From assembly GCA_025141835.1 (NCBI GenBank), contig CP081102.1, positions 992,001 through 1,056,000 of the forward strand: 64,000 bases of DNA, in the 5' to 3' direction. The notes beneath the pieces were generated by a model. That model did not search any database, was not told the DNA's origin, and saw only the letters and a list, made by a program, of their open reading frames with translations. The DNA is from Rhodobacteraceae bacterium M385 (GTDB lineage: Bacteria; Pseudomonadota; Alphaproteobacteria; Rhodobacterales; Rhodobacteraceae). Made by a program: the position numbers and the translations under genes. Shown piece by piece: positions 25,368-35,183 of this stretch (position 1 is the stretch's first letter; every line of letters begins with the position of its first letter).

Positions 25368-27380
25368 TCACTGATCCAAGAACGACCGCAACTTCCGGCT
25401 CCGGCTCGGATGCTTCAGCTTCCGAAGCGCCTTCGCTTCGATCTGCCTGATCCGTTCCCGCGTCACGCTGAACTGTTGGCCGACTTCCTCAAGGGTGTGG
25501 TCGGTGTTCATGCCGATGCCGAAGCGCATGCGCAGGACGCGTTCTTCGCGAGGGGTCAGGGATGCCAGCACCCGTGTCGTGGTCTCTTTCAGGTTCTCCT
25601 GAATGGCAGAATCCAGCGGCAGCACCGCGTTCTTGTCCTCGATGAAATCGCCAAGCTGTGAGTCTTCCTCGTCGCCGATCGGCGTCTCGAGAGAGATCGG
25701 TTCCTTGGCAATCTTCATCACCTTGCGCACTTTTTCGAGCGGCATTTGCAGCTTCTCGGCCAATTCTTCCGGCGTCGGCTCGCGGCCAATCTCGTGGAGC
25801 ATCTGGCGACCGGTGCGGACCAGTTTGTTGATCGTCTCGATCATGTGGACCGGGATACGGATCGTGCGGGCCTGATCGGCGATGGAGCGGGTGATCGCTT
25901 GGCGGATCCACCACGTCGCGTAGGTGGAGAATTTATAGCCGCGGCGGTATTCGAACTTATCCACGGCCTTCATCAGGCCGATGTTACCTTCTTGGATAAG
26001 ATCAAGGAATTGCAGGCCACGGTTGGTGTACTTCTTGGCGATGGAAATCACGAGGCGCAGGTTGGCCTCGACCATTTCTTTCTTCGCCTGACGGGCTTCT
26101 TTCTCGCCCTTTTGCACTTGGTTCACGATGCGGCGGAATTCGGGGATGTCGAGGCCGACATATTGACCGACCTGCGCCATGTCACCGCGCAATTCCTCGA
26201 TCTTGTCGGAGGACCGTTCCATCAACGCTTGCCAGCCGCGACCGGACTTTTGCGACATGCGCTCCATCCAGGTCGGGTCCAGTTCCTGACCCTTGTATTC
26301 TTCCACGAATTCACGGCGGTTAATGCGGGCTTGGTCGGCCAACTTCACCATGCTGGAGTCGATGGACATGATGCGGCGGTTGATGCCGTACAGCTGGTCC
26401 ACCAGCGCCTCGATCCGGTTGTTATGGAGGTGCAGCTCGTTCACTAGTTCCACGATCTCCGAGCGCAGATGCTGGTATTCGGCCTCTTCCGCCTTCGAGA
26501 AGCTGTTGTCTTCGTTCAGCGTCGCGGACAGGCGGCTGTCCTGCATTTCGGACAGTTTGATGTAGTCGTTCGCGATCTGGTCCAGCGTGGCGAGAACCTG
26601 CGGCTTAAGCGCCAGTTCCATCGCCGCAAGGGACATGTTGGCCTGTTCGTCTTCATCCTCATCGTCGTCTTTGGCGATGGGGTTGCCGTCGGCGTCCAGC
26701 TCTTGCGCGGGCTCTTCCTTCTTCGGGGGCGGCGCAGCAGCGGCAGCAGCGGCGGCCGTGGGCGTGGTGGAGCCAACGCCGGCGGGCACGACGGGCGTGT
26801 CGTTATCATCGCCCATGGTGCGCCCGAAAGTGGTGTCGAGGTCGATCACGTCGCGCAGAAGAATGTCTTCGTCCAGAAGTTCGTCGCGCCAGATCGTGAT
26901 GGCCTGAAAGGTCAGAGGGCTTTCGCAGAGGCCCGCGATCATCGTGTTGCGACCGGCCTCAATGCGTTTGGCGATGGCGATTTCGCCTTCGCGCGACAGC
27001 AACTCAACGCTGCCCATCTCACGCAGGTACATGCGGACGGGGTCGTCGGTGCGGTCGAGTTTTTCGGTCTCGGTCGCGGCAACGGCCACTTCACGAGAGC
27101 CTTCTGCGGTGACAAGTTCACCGGCGGTTTTGTCGTCGCCTTCTTCGGCTTCGTCATCTTCGATAATGTTGATGCCCATTTCCGACAGCATCGACATCAC
27201 GTCTTCGATCTGCTCGGAGCTGACCTGTTCAGGCGGCAGCACAGTGTTGAGCTGGTCATAGGTGATGTAGCCACGAACGCGGGCCTCCGCGATCATCTTT
27301 TTGACGGCGGCCTGGCTCATATCCAGGCCCATCTCGGGCTCGTCGCCGTCCTGCTTACGATCGTCGGTGTCTTTGGCCAT
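25368..27380 (-). CDS. rpoD: RNA polymerase primary sigma factor RpoD
   Basis: A 670-residue sigma-70 that directs core polymerase to housekeeping promoters. Region 1.1 is at the N terminus. There is an acidic and low-complexity stretch near residues 190-245 with an alanine run followed by PPPKKEEPAQE. Region 2 holds DLIQEGNIGLMKAVDKFEYR and YATWWIRQAITRSIADQAR, and region 4.2 holds VTRERIRQIEAKALRKLKHP. It follows dnaG in the same direction (97-bp gap), the macromolecular-synthesis order. Read-through into the Doc toxin pair is likely because no terminator follows it. Confidence 0.98.
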   Translation of the reverse strand: MAKDTDDRKQDGDEPEMGLDMSQAAVKKMIAEARVRGYITYDQLNTVLPPEQVSSEQIEDVMSMLSEMGINIIEDDEAEEGDDKTAGELVTAEGSREVAVAATETEKLDRTDDPVRMYLREMGSVELLSREGEIAIAKRIEAGRNTMIAGLCESPLTFQAITIWRDELLDEDILLRDVIDLDTTFGRTMGDDNDTPVVPAGVGSTTPTAAAAAAAAPPPKKEEPAQELDADGNPIAKDDDEDEDEQANMSLAAMELALKPQVLATLDQIANDYIKLSEMQDSRLSATLNEDNSFSKAEEAEYQHLRSEIVELVNELHLHNNRIEALVDQLYGINRRIMSIDSSMVKLADQARINRREFVEEYKGQELDPTWMERMSQKSGRGWQALMERSSDKIEELRGDMAQVGQYVGLDIPEFRRIVNQVQKGEKEARQAKKEMVEANLRLVISIAKKYTNRGLQFLDLIQEGNIGLMKAVDKFEYRRGYKFSTYATWWIRQAITRSIADQARTIRIPVHMIETINKLVRTGRQMLHEIGREPTPEELAEKLQMPLEKVRKVMKIAKEPISLETPIGDEEDSQLGDFIEDKNAVLPLDSAIQENLKETTTRVLASLTPREERVLRMRFGIGMNTDHTLEEVGQQFSVTRERIRQIEAKALRKLKHPSRSRKLRSFLDQ

Positions 27381-27477
27381 TATCGTCTACCCCTTTGGGC
27401 TTGGATTACATCGGGCGAGGCCCGAATCACTTCCGTCTAAAGCCATACCTTAAAGCGAATCACTGATTCGGGTAGGC

Positions 27478-29439
27478 CTAGACGCCTTTTTTCTTGCCCT
27501 GTCCCGCGGTTGAGAGCAACTGGTGGAACGCGGAACGTGCTTCGTTGGTCTCGCCAAATTGTTCAGCGTTATCCTCACCCTTCGGGTTCTGGGCGGCATG
27601 TTTGCCCCGTAACGCTTCGTTCATGCGGTAGGCCAGCGCCGGGTCTCCTTCGTCGGGAACCGATGCCACGTCCTGGCTGGCTTCCAACATCTCATCTTCT
27701 ATGGCGCGGGCTGCGGCGAGTTTGGCAAATTCTTCGGTCAGACATTCTTCGGCACGAAAGGAATCACCATCACCGATCAGGAAGGGCGTAATGGCCAGAT
27801 GGGAAAGCCCCAGAAGGCTTTCAAGGGCAGGCGCGAGGGGGGAGGCATTTAATTCATCCAACAAGGTCGCCGCGTCACGGGTTTGGGTGCGCAGAAGATG
27901 CGCCGACAGCCGCGCGTGATCGGGGTCGCGCGGGGTCAGGCGGTCGAGTCGGTCTTCGAACACGTCAATCAGCTCGGGGAAGCGAATGCAGGTGGCCACG
28001 ATCAGCCCGGTGCGCAGGCTTTCCCCGCTGAGGGCACCGACACGGGCACGGGTGGCGGCCAACGGCATTTGCGCTTCGGCAAAGCCTCGGCCTTTCCATG
28101 CGCCGCCCTTTTTCCACGTCCCCTGGCCCTTGCTTTGCTGCCAATTGGATTGCTGCGGGCGAAACAACGCCCGGCGGAGTTCAGCGATGGCATCGGCGTA
28201 GTGGCGGCGCAAGCCGGGGTCCGTGATGCGCTGGAGGGCTGTGCGCAGGCGTCCATCGAGGGCGGCGCGGCGTTCAGGGCTGTCAAAAACCTGCCCGTCA
28301 GTCTCACGTTGCCAAAGCAGCGTCACCATCGGTTGCGCCTTGTCGAGAAGGGCTTGCATAGCGGCGGCCCCTTGCGCGCGGATCAGGTCGTCGGGGTCTT
28401 GGCCTTCGGGCAGAATCACGAAGCGCAGGCTCTTGCCGCCCTCCAAAAGCGGCAGCGCCAGATCGAGCAGGCGCATGGCGGCGCGAAGGCCCGCCTTGTC
28501 GCCATCAAGGGCTATGATCGGCTCGTCTGTGATGCGCCACATCAGGCGCAGCTGATCTTCAGTGATCGCAGTGCCAAGGGGGGCTACCGCCGCGCCGAAC
28601 CCGGCTTTCACCAAGGCGATGACGTCCATGTAGCCTTCGGCCACGATCAGGGGCTGGCCCTTACCTGCCGCCTCCCTCGCGGGGCCGTGATTGTACAAAG
28701 CGCGGCCCTTGTCGAACAGCGGCGTCTCACGAGAGTTCAGGTACTTCGCCCGTGCATCCGCCGCCATAGCGCGGCCGCCAAAGCCAATGCAGCGCCCCCG
28801 AGCATCGCGGATCGGGAAAATAATCCGGTCGCGGAAGGCATCATAGGGCGCGCGTCCGTCGTCGGGGCGGGTGGAGAGGCCTGCAAGGATCACGTCCTCT
28901 TCTGCCATGCCCTTGTCGATCAAGGTCTGATGGATGCCTTGGCGCGCGTTGGGGGCAAAGCCGATTTCGAAGCGATCAAGGGTGGCGGCGTCCATGCCTC
29001 GCCCTTCCAGGTAGGCGCGGGCGTCAGAGGCGGCTTGTGTCTTCAGTTGCAGGCGGAAATGCTGAACCGCCGCTTCGGTGACCTTGGCCAATTCCGTGTT
29101 CTTGTCGGCTTTTTGCTGTGCGCGCGGATCGCGTTCGGGCATTGGCATCCCGGCTTCCGTGGCAAGGATTTGCACGGCTTCCATGAAGCCCACATTCTCG
29201 GTTTCCTGGACGAATTTGAACATATCGCCCTTAGCCTGACAGCCGAAGCAATAGTAGAAGCCTTTGCGATCATCGACGTGGAAGCTGGCGCTTTTTTCCT
29301 GATGGAAGGGGCAGGGTGCCCACATGTCGCCCTTGGCCTGATTGGACTTGCGGTTGTCCCACATCACTTTGCGGCCCACCACCTGTACGATGGAGGTGCG
29401 GGTGCGCAGCTCGTCAAGGAATCCGGGGGGCATCGACAT
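27478..29439 (-). CDS. dnaG: DNA primase
   Basis: About 653 residues. The CHC2 zinc ribbon CPFHQEKSASFHVDDRKGFY followed by CFGC (residues about 40-65) binds template. The TOPRIM catalytic centre shows VAEGYMDVIAL and ALDGDKAGLRAA. It makes RNA primers for lagging-strand replication. ATG 29439 gives MSMPPGFLDELRTR, like family members, but AGGGG is better spaced (7 nt) for ATG 29433; either is possible. An upstream extension to 29577 has no support. It is divergent from a Flp-like pilin gene. Confidence 0.96.
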   Translation of the reverse strand: MSMPPGFLDELRTRTSIVQVVGRKVMWDNRKSNQAKGDMWAPCPFHQEKSASFHVDDRKGFYYCFGCQAKGDMFKFVQETENVGFMEAVQILATEAGMPMPERDPRAQQKADKNTELAKVTEAAVQHFRLQLKTQAASDARAYLEGRGMDAATLDRFEIGFAPNARQGIHQTLIDKGMAEEDVILAGLSTRPDDGRAPYDAFRDRIIFPIRDARGRCIGFGGRAMAADARAKYLNSRETPLFDKGRALYNHGPAREAAGKGQPLIVAEGYMDVIALVKAGFGAAVAPLGTAITEDQLRLMWRITDEPIIALDGDKAGLRAAMRLLDLALPLLEGGKSLRFVILPEGQDPDDLIRAQGAAAMQALLDKAQPMVTLLWQRETDGQVFDSPERRAALDGRLRTALQRITDPGLRRHYADAIAELRRALFRPQQSNWQQSKGQGTWKKGGAWKGRGFAEAQMPLAATRARVGALSGESLRTGLIVATCIRFPELIDVFEDRLDRLTPRDPDHARLSAHLLRTQTRDAATLLDELNASPLAPALESLLGLSHLAITPFLIGDGDSFRAEECLTEEFAKLAAARAIEDEMLEASQDVASVPDEGDPALAYRMNEALRGKHAAQNPKGEDNAEQFGETNEARSAFHQLLSTAGQGKKKGV

Positions 29440-29570
29440 GCCCCTAATATCGGAGCGCGGGGACGGGAAGTCTAGCCACTGAACGCCCCTATTGGTTAAC
29501 TCTGGGCGGGCGCTCGGAAGTTTCACATTTGTGGCGTATTCCAGTCTATCTGTTGCCGATTTGGGGTGCC

Positions 29571-30047
29571 ATGTCATGGGCCATGACTTCGAGCTTTCCC
29601 ATAGCCACTCGGTTGGCCCAGTACCTGCGCGACGAAAACGGCGCGGTCACTGTGGATTATGTTTTCATGACCGCCGCAGTGGTCGGAGCAGCCTTCGCGA
29701 CAATCACCGCGTTAAGCGGCGGGCTTGAGAACATCTCGGACGAGATCGTTTCCGAGCTCACCGATTCAGAGCTGATTTTCATGACCCAGAACTTTGGGCG
29801 CGACCGCCGGACCGTTTTGATGGAAGGCACGAGAGAGTTCTATTCGGCCAATGCCATGGGCTCGCGCTATGATATCTGGAGCGACCCCGAGAGGAAAACC
29901 GACGCGCAGGTTCGCAATGCCCACCGCACGTGGTCGCGTCGCATGGCCGACCCCGCTTACTCTCAGCCGGGCCGAGCAGCTGATCTGGTGCGAATCTTGG
30001 AGTTTTCCCTGGACGCGCGGCATCTGGAACCCCACGACAACATCTAG
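29571..30047 (+). CDS. Flp-like type IVb pilin-related protein
   Basis: 158 residues. The N-terminal region LRDENGAVTVDYVFMTAAVV resembles a Flp prepilin: a charged leader, cleavage after Gly, and a hydrophobic helix of about 20 residues. The usual Glu at mature position 5 is Asp here, followed by the expected Tyr. The protein is longer than normal Flp pilins (50-80), with a hydrophilic tail of about 100 residues that contains no known domain. It stands alone between dnaG and soxG. A pseudopilin or minor subunit is inferred. ATG 29571 follows TTGGGG; ATG 29583 is an alternative. Confidence 0.6.
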   Translation: MSWAMTSSFPIATRLAQYLRDENGAVTVDYVFMTAAVVGAAFATITALSGGLENISDEIVSELTDSELIFMTQNFGRDRRTVLMEGTREFYSANAMGSRYDIWSDPERKTDAQVRNAHRTWSRRMADPAYSQPGRAADLVRILEFSLDARHLEPHDNI

Positions 30048-30072
30048 AGCGCGGTTTCCCGAGCCACTACCC

Positions 30073-30609
30073 TTATTGCGCGGCTTCCCGAGCCGCGACC
30101 ATCCCCATAGCCCGCTGAATTTCATGGGCCGCCGATGCCGCCATAGAGCGAAACACCATGATCTCAAACCGGTCAGCGCCTCGGCGGATCACTACGCAAT
30201 TCATATGACCCAACAAAGTCCGCGCCGCGTCGCCCACGGCAAAGGCCGCGTCGCGCAGATCTATCGGCAGCAAGCGCGCCAGCACGTCTTTGGCCTGCGG
30301 GCCGTCCAACACGCAGCAGGCCCATGCGCTGGATTGGTCCGATAGCGCGGCCCCGGTGATCGGCTTCAGGGTTTCCCCCAAGACCATCGCCTGCCGCGGT
30401 CCGGCCCAAACGGCGGCCCCAGCGGTCTTTTCCGGTTCCGGGAACGCCGCGCCGATCTGTTTTTCCAACGCCTTCGACACGGCCGCGTCCTTGCCCTTGG
30501 CGGGCGCAACCCATGTGATTGTATCGTAGGAGGCCTCGGACAGGGTCAGGCTTCCCTGCGATATCGGAAGCAGCCCGTCGAAGGGCGTTTTCGGGGTCAG
30601 ATTAGCCAC
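30073..30609 (-). CDS. soxG: Sarcosine oxidase gamma subunit
   Basis: A 178-residue subunit of heterotetrameric sarcosine oxidase, distantly related to the GcvT fold. Its C-terminal region LRDAAFAVGDAARTLLGHMN and FEIMVFRSMAASAAHEIQRA matches the family. GTG 30609 overlaps the soxA stop (TAA at 30602-30604), with AGGGAGG 8 nt upstream, so it is coupled to soxA. Last gene of soxB-soxD-soxA-soxG. Confidence 0.9.
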   Translation of the reverse strand: MANLTPKTPFDGLLPISQGSLTLSEASYDTITWVAPAKGKDAAVSKALEKQIGAAFPEPEKTAGAAVWAGPRQAMVLGETLKPITGAALSDQSSAWACCVLDGPQAKDVLARLLPIDLRDAAFAVGDAARTLLGHMNCVVIRRGADRFEIMVFRSMAASAAHEIQRAMGMVAAREAAQ

Positions 30610-33532
30610 GGGCACGCCCTCCCTCAGGGTCAAAGATCACAGGGTCGCAGATTTCAACCTCAGCGGTGACGCCGCGCATATGGTCCACCATTTTCAGGTG
30701 ATGGCCGACCCGGTTCGGCCCGTCGCGCAAGAAACCTAGACCGATGAAATGCCCCAAAGTAGGCGAGTATCCAACCGAGGTGACGTAGCCTTGGCTGTTC
30801 TCGCGCGTCAGCGCGGCGTCTGTCTCGAACAGATGCGCCCCAGAGGTGAGTTCCTTGACCTCACCCACCGGTTTCAGCCCGATCAGGCGTTCGCGATTGG
30901 CGTCCAAAAGGCCGGGGCGGGTGGCAGCGGCCTTGCCGATGAAGTCTTTTTTCTTCGACATCATGCCCTGCATGCCCACATCGAAGGCGGTCACGCGCCC
31001 GTGGATTTCCGAATGGGTGATGAAGCCCTTCTCAATCCGCAAGACGTTCAGCGCCTCCATCCCGTAGGCGCCGCCGCCCAAAGCCTCGGCCCGGGCGACA
31101 AGATCGCGGTAGAGCGCATCGCCGTAGCGGCTTGGTACGGCAATTTCGTAAGCGTGTTCGCCCGAGAAGGAGATGCGGAAAAGCCGGGCCTTTATGCCGT
31201 GGGCCGAAACCGCGCCGCATTGCATGAAGGGGAAGCTGTCGTTGTCGATCGGCTGGTCGAGCACCCCGTTGATCAGATCCCGCGCCAGAGGCCCGGCAAC
31301 CGAGAATTGCGCCCATTGTTCCGTCACCGAGGTGAAGGCCACATCCAGTTCGGGGCGCAGGACCTGCGCCGCAAACTCCAAATGCGCCATGACTTGCCCC
31401 GCCGCGGCGGTGGTGGTGGTCATCACGTAATGGTTTTCCGCAAGGCATGCGGTGGTGCCGTCGTCCATGACGTGGCCATCTTCACGTAGCATCAGGCCAT
31501 AGCGTGCGCGGCCCGGTTTCAGGGCGGAGAAGTTATTTGTGTATAAGAAGTCGAGAAACGCGCCGGCGTCTTTGCCGAAGATCTCGATCTTACCGAGGGT
31601 CGAGACATCGACCACCCCCACAGCATTGCGGACCATGGCAACTTCCCGGTCGCACGATTGCCGCCAATGTGTCTCGCCCGGTTGCGGCATGTAGGAGGCG
31701 CGATACCAAAGCCCGACCGAGATCATCGGCGCGCCCCGGCTACGCGCGGCCTTGTCAGAAGTGGTGAAGCGTTCCGGTGCGAAGCCTTTGCCTTGGGCAC
31801 CGGCCCCCATGGTGGCGAGGGCGACGGGGGTGAAAGGCGGGCGGTAAGTGGTGGTGCCAGTCTCGGGGATACCCTTGCCGGTTGTGTCCGCCAGAATGGC
31901 CAGCGCATTGATGTTAGAGGATTTCCCCTGATCGGGGGCCATGCCTTGGGTGGTGTAGCGCTTCATATGCTCGACCGATTTGAACCCCTCGGCGGCGGAT
32001 TGCTTCACGTCCTTGGTGGTCACGTCATTGGCAAAGTCGAGCCATGCGCGGCCCTTGCCGGGCACGCTCCAGAGCGGCTCGGTCGCGCCTGCGGCGCTCT
32101 CGGCGTGGGGCAGCTCGGGCTTGCGCACGCGCTTTCCAAGCGCTTTCACCGCCGCTGACGCGGCGTCGATGCCGTCACTCAGGCACCTTGCGGTGCCAAA
32201 CTTGCCGGCGCAGGCCCCTGCGGGGCGCAGGCCGGGAATGGCATCGGGTTTGGGGATAAAGGCATGGATCGCGTCGTCCCAAACGGGGCGCGCACCCAAG
32301 TGGCAGGTGAGGTGGAGTGTTGGGTTCCAGCCGCCGGACATGCCGAGGCAGTCGGCCTCCAGCTTGATGTCAGCCCCGCCGCTGCGCACCGTGATTTCTC
32401 GCAGGGCCTTGCGGCCCGTGGTGCCGGTAACCTGCGCCCCGGCCAGAAGGCGGTAGTCGCCTATGGCCTGCGCATCCGGGCGGTTGTCGATCACGGCGGC
32501 TACTTCAACGCCGGTTTCCTGCAACTCCAGCGCGGTCTTATGGGCGTCATCATTGGTGGCAAAGATCGCCACGCGCTCGCCGGGGCTGACGCCGTAGCGG
32601 TTGACGTAGGTGCGGATGGCCGAGGCCATCATGATGCCGGGGCGGTCGTTGTTGGGGAAGGCGATGGGGCGCTCCAACGCGCCTGCGGCCAGCACAGCTT
32701 GGCCCGCACGGATGCGCCAGAAGCATTCCTGCGGCAAATCGGGCGTTGCGGCGCGGTGGCATCCGACCCGTTCTACGGCGGCAAAGGTGAGCCCGTCGTA
32801 GACGCCGGTGGCCGTGGTGCGGGTCATGATGCGCACGCGGCCGGTTTCCTTCAGCTTCTCGACCGTTTCCGTGATCCAAATGTCGGCGGGCAAGCCATCA
32901 ATGATGTCACCGTCCGACAAAAGACGCCCACCAAGATCGGCAGTTTCCTCCACCAAGATAACGTCAGCCCCCGAACGCGCAGCGGTCAGCGCCGCCATCA
33001 GCCCGGTGGGGCCGCCACCAATCACCAGCACGTCGCAGAAGGCAAAGGCGCGTTCCGACTGCTCCGGCGTGGGGGCAAGCGTCATGCGGCCCAAGCCCGC
33101 GGCACGGCGAATGACCGGCTCGTACAGACGTTCCCAGAAAGCACGGGGCCACATGAAGGTCTTGTAGTAAAAGCCCGCGGTCAGGAAGTTGGGCAGCAGA
33201 TCATTGACGCTGAGGGCATCAAACCCAAGCGGGCCCATGTGGTTCTGGCTGGTCGTCTCCAGCCCTGCGTAGATCTCTTGCACGGTCGCGCGGACGTTGG
33301 GCAGCATGGCGTCGCCCGCACCCACTTGGATCAGGGCATTGGGTTCCTCGGACCCGGCGGTGAGCACGCCACGGGGGCGGTGATACTTGAATGAGCGCCC
33401 CATCAGCTTCACGCCATTAGCCATGAGCGCAGAGGCGACGGTGTCGCCCTTGAACCCCGAATAGGGCGTACCGTTGAAATGAAACCGAACCGGGGCAGAG
33501 CGGTCTACCAAGCCCTTGTTATCAAGCCTCAT
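30602..33532 (-). CDS. soxA: Sarcosine oxidase alpha subunit
   Basis: A 976-residue subunit that binds NAD and tetrahydrofolate and passes formaldehyde from sarcosine to 5,10-methylene-THF. The N-terminal 2Fe-2S-fold-like part begins VRFHFNGTPYSGFKGDTVAS. A Rossmann fold follows (CDVLVIGGGPTGLMAALTA, about residue 170). The C-terminal third is GcvT-like, ending near FIGLGFLRDGPNRVGHHLK. Start ATG 33532 overlaps the soxD stop by 4 bp. Confidence 0.96.
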   Translation of the reverse strand: MRLDNKGLVDRSAPVRFHFNGTPYSGFKGDTVASALMANGVKLMGRSFKYHRPRGVLTAGSEEPNALIQVGAGDAMLPNVRATVQEIYAGLETTSQNHMGPLGFDALSVNDLLPNFLTAGFYYKTFMWPRAFWERLYEPVIRRAAGLGRMTLAPTPEQSERAFAFCDVLVIGGGPTGLMAALTAARSGADVILVEETADLGGRLLSDGDIIDGLPADIWITETVEKLKETGRVRIMTRTTATGVYDGLTFAAVERVGCHRAATPDLPQECFWRIRAGQAVLAAGALERPIAFPNNDRPGIMMASAIRTYVNRYGVSPGERVAIFATNDDAHKTALELQETGVEVAAVIDNRPDAQAIGDYRLLAGAQVTGTTGRKALREITVRSGGADIKLEADCLGMSGGWNPTLHLTCHLGARPVWDDAIHAFIPKPDAIPGLRPAGACAGKFGTARCLSDGIDAASAAVKALGKRVRKPELPHAESAAGATEPLWSVPGKGRAWLDFANDVTTKDVKQSAAEGFKSVEHMKRYTTQGMAPDQGKSSNINALAILADTTGKGIPETGTTTYRPPFTPVALATMGAGAQGKGFAPERFTTSDKAARSRGAPMISVGLWYRASYMPQPGETHWRQSCDREVAMVRNAVGVVDVSTLGKIEIFGKDAGAFLDFLYTNNFSALKPGRARYGLMLREDGHVMDDGTTACLAENHYVMTTTTAAAGQVMAHLEFAAQVLRPELDVAFTSVTEQWAQFSVAGPLARDLINGVLDQPIDNDSFPFMQCGAVSAHGIKARLFRISFSGEHAYEIAVPSRYGDALYRDLVARAEALGGGAYGMEALNVLRIEKGFITHSEIHGRVTAFDVGMQGMMSKKKDFIGKAAATRPGLLDANRERLIGLKPVGEVKELTSGAHLFETDAALTRENSQGYVTSVGYSPTLGHFIGLGFLRDGPNRVGHHLKMVDHMRGVTAEVEICDPVIFDPEGGRARG

Positions 33533-33792
33533 GTTTTGGACTCCGATGCCAGCCGTGCGCCGAAAATCTCGTGGGTGGTATTGTCGCGGTCCACGATCAA
33601 CCAGGAACTACAGCCGCCATGGTGATACCACAGCTCTTGGGTGCGCCCGGCGGGGTTTTCGCGGTTGTGGATGAAGTCATCCCACGCGTCGGACCAGACC
33701 TCGCCTTCCGGGCGGGCGGCGCCCAGTGAATGGCCACGGACAGTGAATTCCCGCAGGTCGCGGTCGCCGCAAAGGGGGCAGGGGATATGCAT
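33529..33792 (-). CDS. soxD: Sarcosine oxidase delta subunit
   Basis: An 87-residue zinc-binding subunit. The N-terminal CPLCGDRDLREF supplies Cys ligands and HHGGCSSWLIVDRDN near residue 60 supplies His/Cys, as in known SoxD. The true start is ATG 33792 (MHIPCPLCG) rather than the upstream in-frame start at 33855, which lies in soxB. It sits between soxB and soxA with overlaps or tiny gaps. Confidence 0.94.
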   Translation of the reverse strand: MHIPCPLCGDRDLREFTVRGHSLGAARPEGEVWSDAWDDFIHNRENPAGRTQELWYHHGGCSSWLIVDRDNTTHEIFGARLASESKT

Positions 33793-33805
33793 ATCTAGCG
33801 CCTCC

Positions 33806-35059
33806 TTAATGTAGGTTATGTTGGCTGCCGGTCGCTTCTTCATCCAACAGGCCACGGCCCGTGTTGAAGCGATCCAGACGGTGCTTGGCGGCGGCGGGGT
33901 GGGGCTGGCCTGTGGCCATCAGATGGGCAAAGCAATTGCCCGAGGCAGGCACGGCCTTGAACCCGCCATAGCACCAGCCGCCGTTGAAATAGAGCCCGTC
34001 GATATGAGTTTTATCGAGTATAGGAGAGCCATCGGCGCTCATGTCCATGATCCCGCCCCAAGAGCGCAACATTTTGGCTTTGCCGATCATCGGCATCAGG
34101 GTCATTCCGGCCTCGACCACATGTTCAGCCATAGGCAGGTTGCCGCGCGCGGCGTAGCTGGAATAGAAATCCAGATCGCCGCCAAAGACCAGGCCGCCTT
34201 TGTCGGATTGGCTGATGTAGAAGTGGCCCATGCCATAGGTGATGACGTTGTCGATGGTGGGCTTGAGTCCCTCGGTCACGAAGGCCTGTAGGACGTGGCT
34301 TTCAATCGGCAGACGCATCCCGGCCATGGCCGCTACTTGGGAAGATCGCCCGGCCACCACCATGCCGACCTTCTTGGCGCGGATCGCTCCGCGGGTTGTT
34401 TGCACGCCACGCACGGCACCATTTTCGATATCAATCCCGGTGACTTCGCAATTTTGTATAAGATCAACGCCCCGCTGATCCGCGCCGCGGGCAAAACCCC
34501 AAGCCACTGCGTCGTGACGCGCGGTGCCGCCGCGCGGGTGATACAGTCCGCCGAAAATCGGGAAACGGGTCTGTTCAAAATCGAGAAACGGCGCGTGTTT
34601 CCGCACGCCCTCGCGGTCCAGAAGGATCGCATCGTCGCCTTGGTTCGCCATCGCATTGCCGCGCCGCGCATAGGCGTCGCGTTGGCCATCGGAATGGAAC
34701 AGATTGATGATCCCGCGCTGCGAATGCATCACGTTGTAGTTGAGGTCTTCTTCCAACCCCTCCCACAGTTTTAAGGAATGGCTGTAGAACTCGGAATTGC
34801 CGGGTAGCATATAGTTGGCGCGCACGATGGTGGTGTTGCGGCCCACGTTGCCGCCGCCCAGATAGCCCTTCTCCAACACCGCGATGTTGGTCAAGCCGTG
34901 CTCTTTCGCTAGATAATAGGCGGTCGCCAGACCATGGCCGCCGCCCCCGATGATGATGATATCGTATTCGGGCTTCGGATCAGGATCGCGCCAGGCTGGC
35001 GTCCAGCCCTTGTTTCCCGTCAGGCCTTGCCAAAGCACCTGAAGCCCAGAATATCGCAT
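33806..35059 (-). CDS. soxB: Sarcosine oxidase beta subunit
   Basis: A 417-residue flavoprotein with the substrate-oxidising site. FAD motif IIIIGGGGHGLATAYYLAKE lies near residue 35. HPRGGTARHDAVAWGFARGA near residue 175 contains the His that carries covalent FMN in this family. It oxidatively demethylates N-methylglycine, part of choline and glycine betaine breakdown. First gene of the sox operon, transcribed from the 124-bp gap that also holds the 3' end of the TadE-like unit. Confidence 0.96.
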   Translation of the reverse strand: MRYSGLQVLWQGLTGNKGWTPAWRDPDPKPEYDIIIIGGGGHGLATAYYLAKEHGLTNIAVLEKGYLGGGNVGRNTTIVRANYMLPGNSEFYSHSLKLWEGLEEDLNYNVMHSQRGIINLFHSDGQRDAYARRGNAMANQGDDAILLDREGVRKHAPFLDFEQTRFPIFGGLYHPRGGTARHDAVAWGFARGADQRGVDLIQNCEVTGIDIENGAVRGVQTTRGAIRAKKVGMVVAGRSSQVAAMAGMRLPIESHVLQAFVTEGLKPTIDNVITYGMGHFYISQSDKGGLVFGGDLDFYSSYAARGNLPMAEHVVEAGMTLMPMIGKAKMLRSWGGIMDMSADGSPILDKTHIDGLYFNGGWCYGGFKAVPASGNCFAHLMATGQPHPAAAKHRLDRFNTGRGLLDEEATGSQHNLH

Positions 35060-35183
35060 CCGTCACCTACCTTTGAAAACGGCCAAGGAGCGGGCCGGTT
35101 GGGCTAAACTAACGGTAGAAAGTAGGGAAGGAAAAGGCCCACGGGCGACACGGGTATGTATTCCCGCGACGCCCGCTTAAAAA

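Noticed and set aside
27883..29475. 530-codon open frame on + opposite dnaG
   Set aside because: Shadow of primase; codon bias and motifs support dnaG only.
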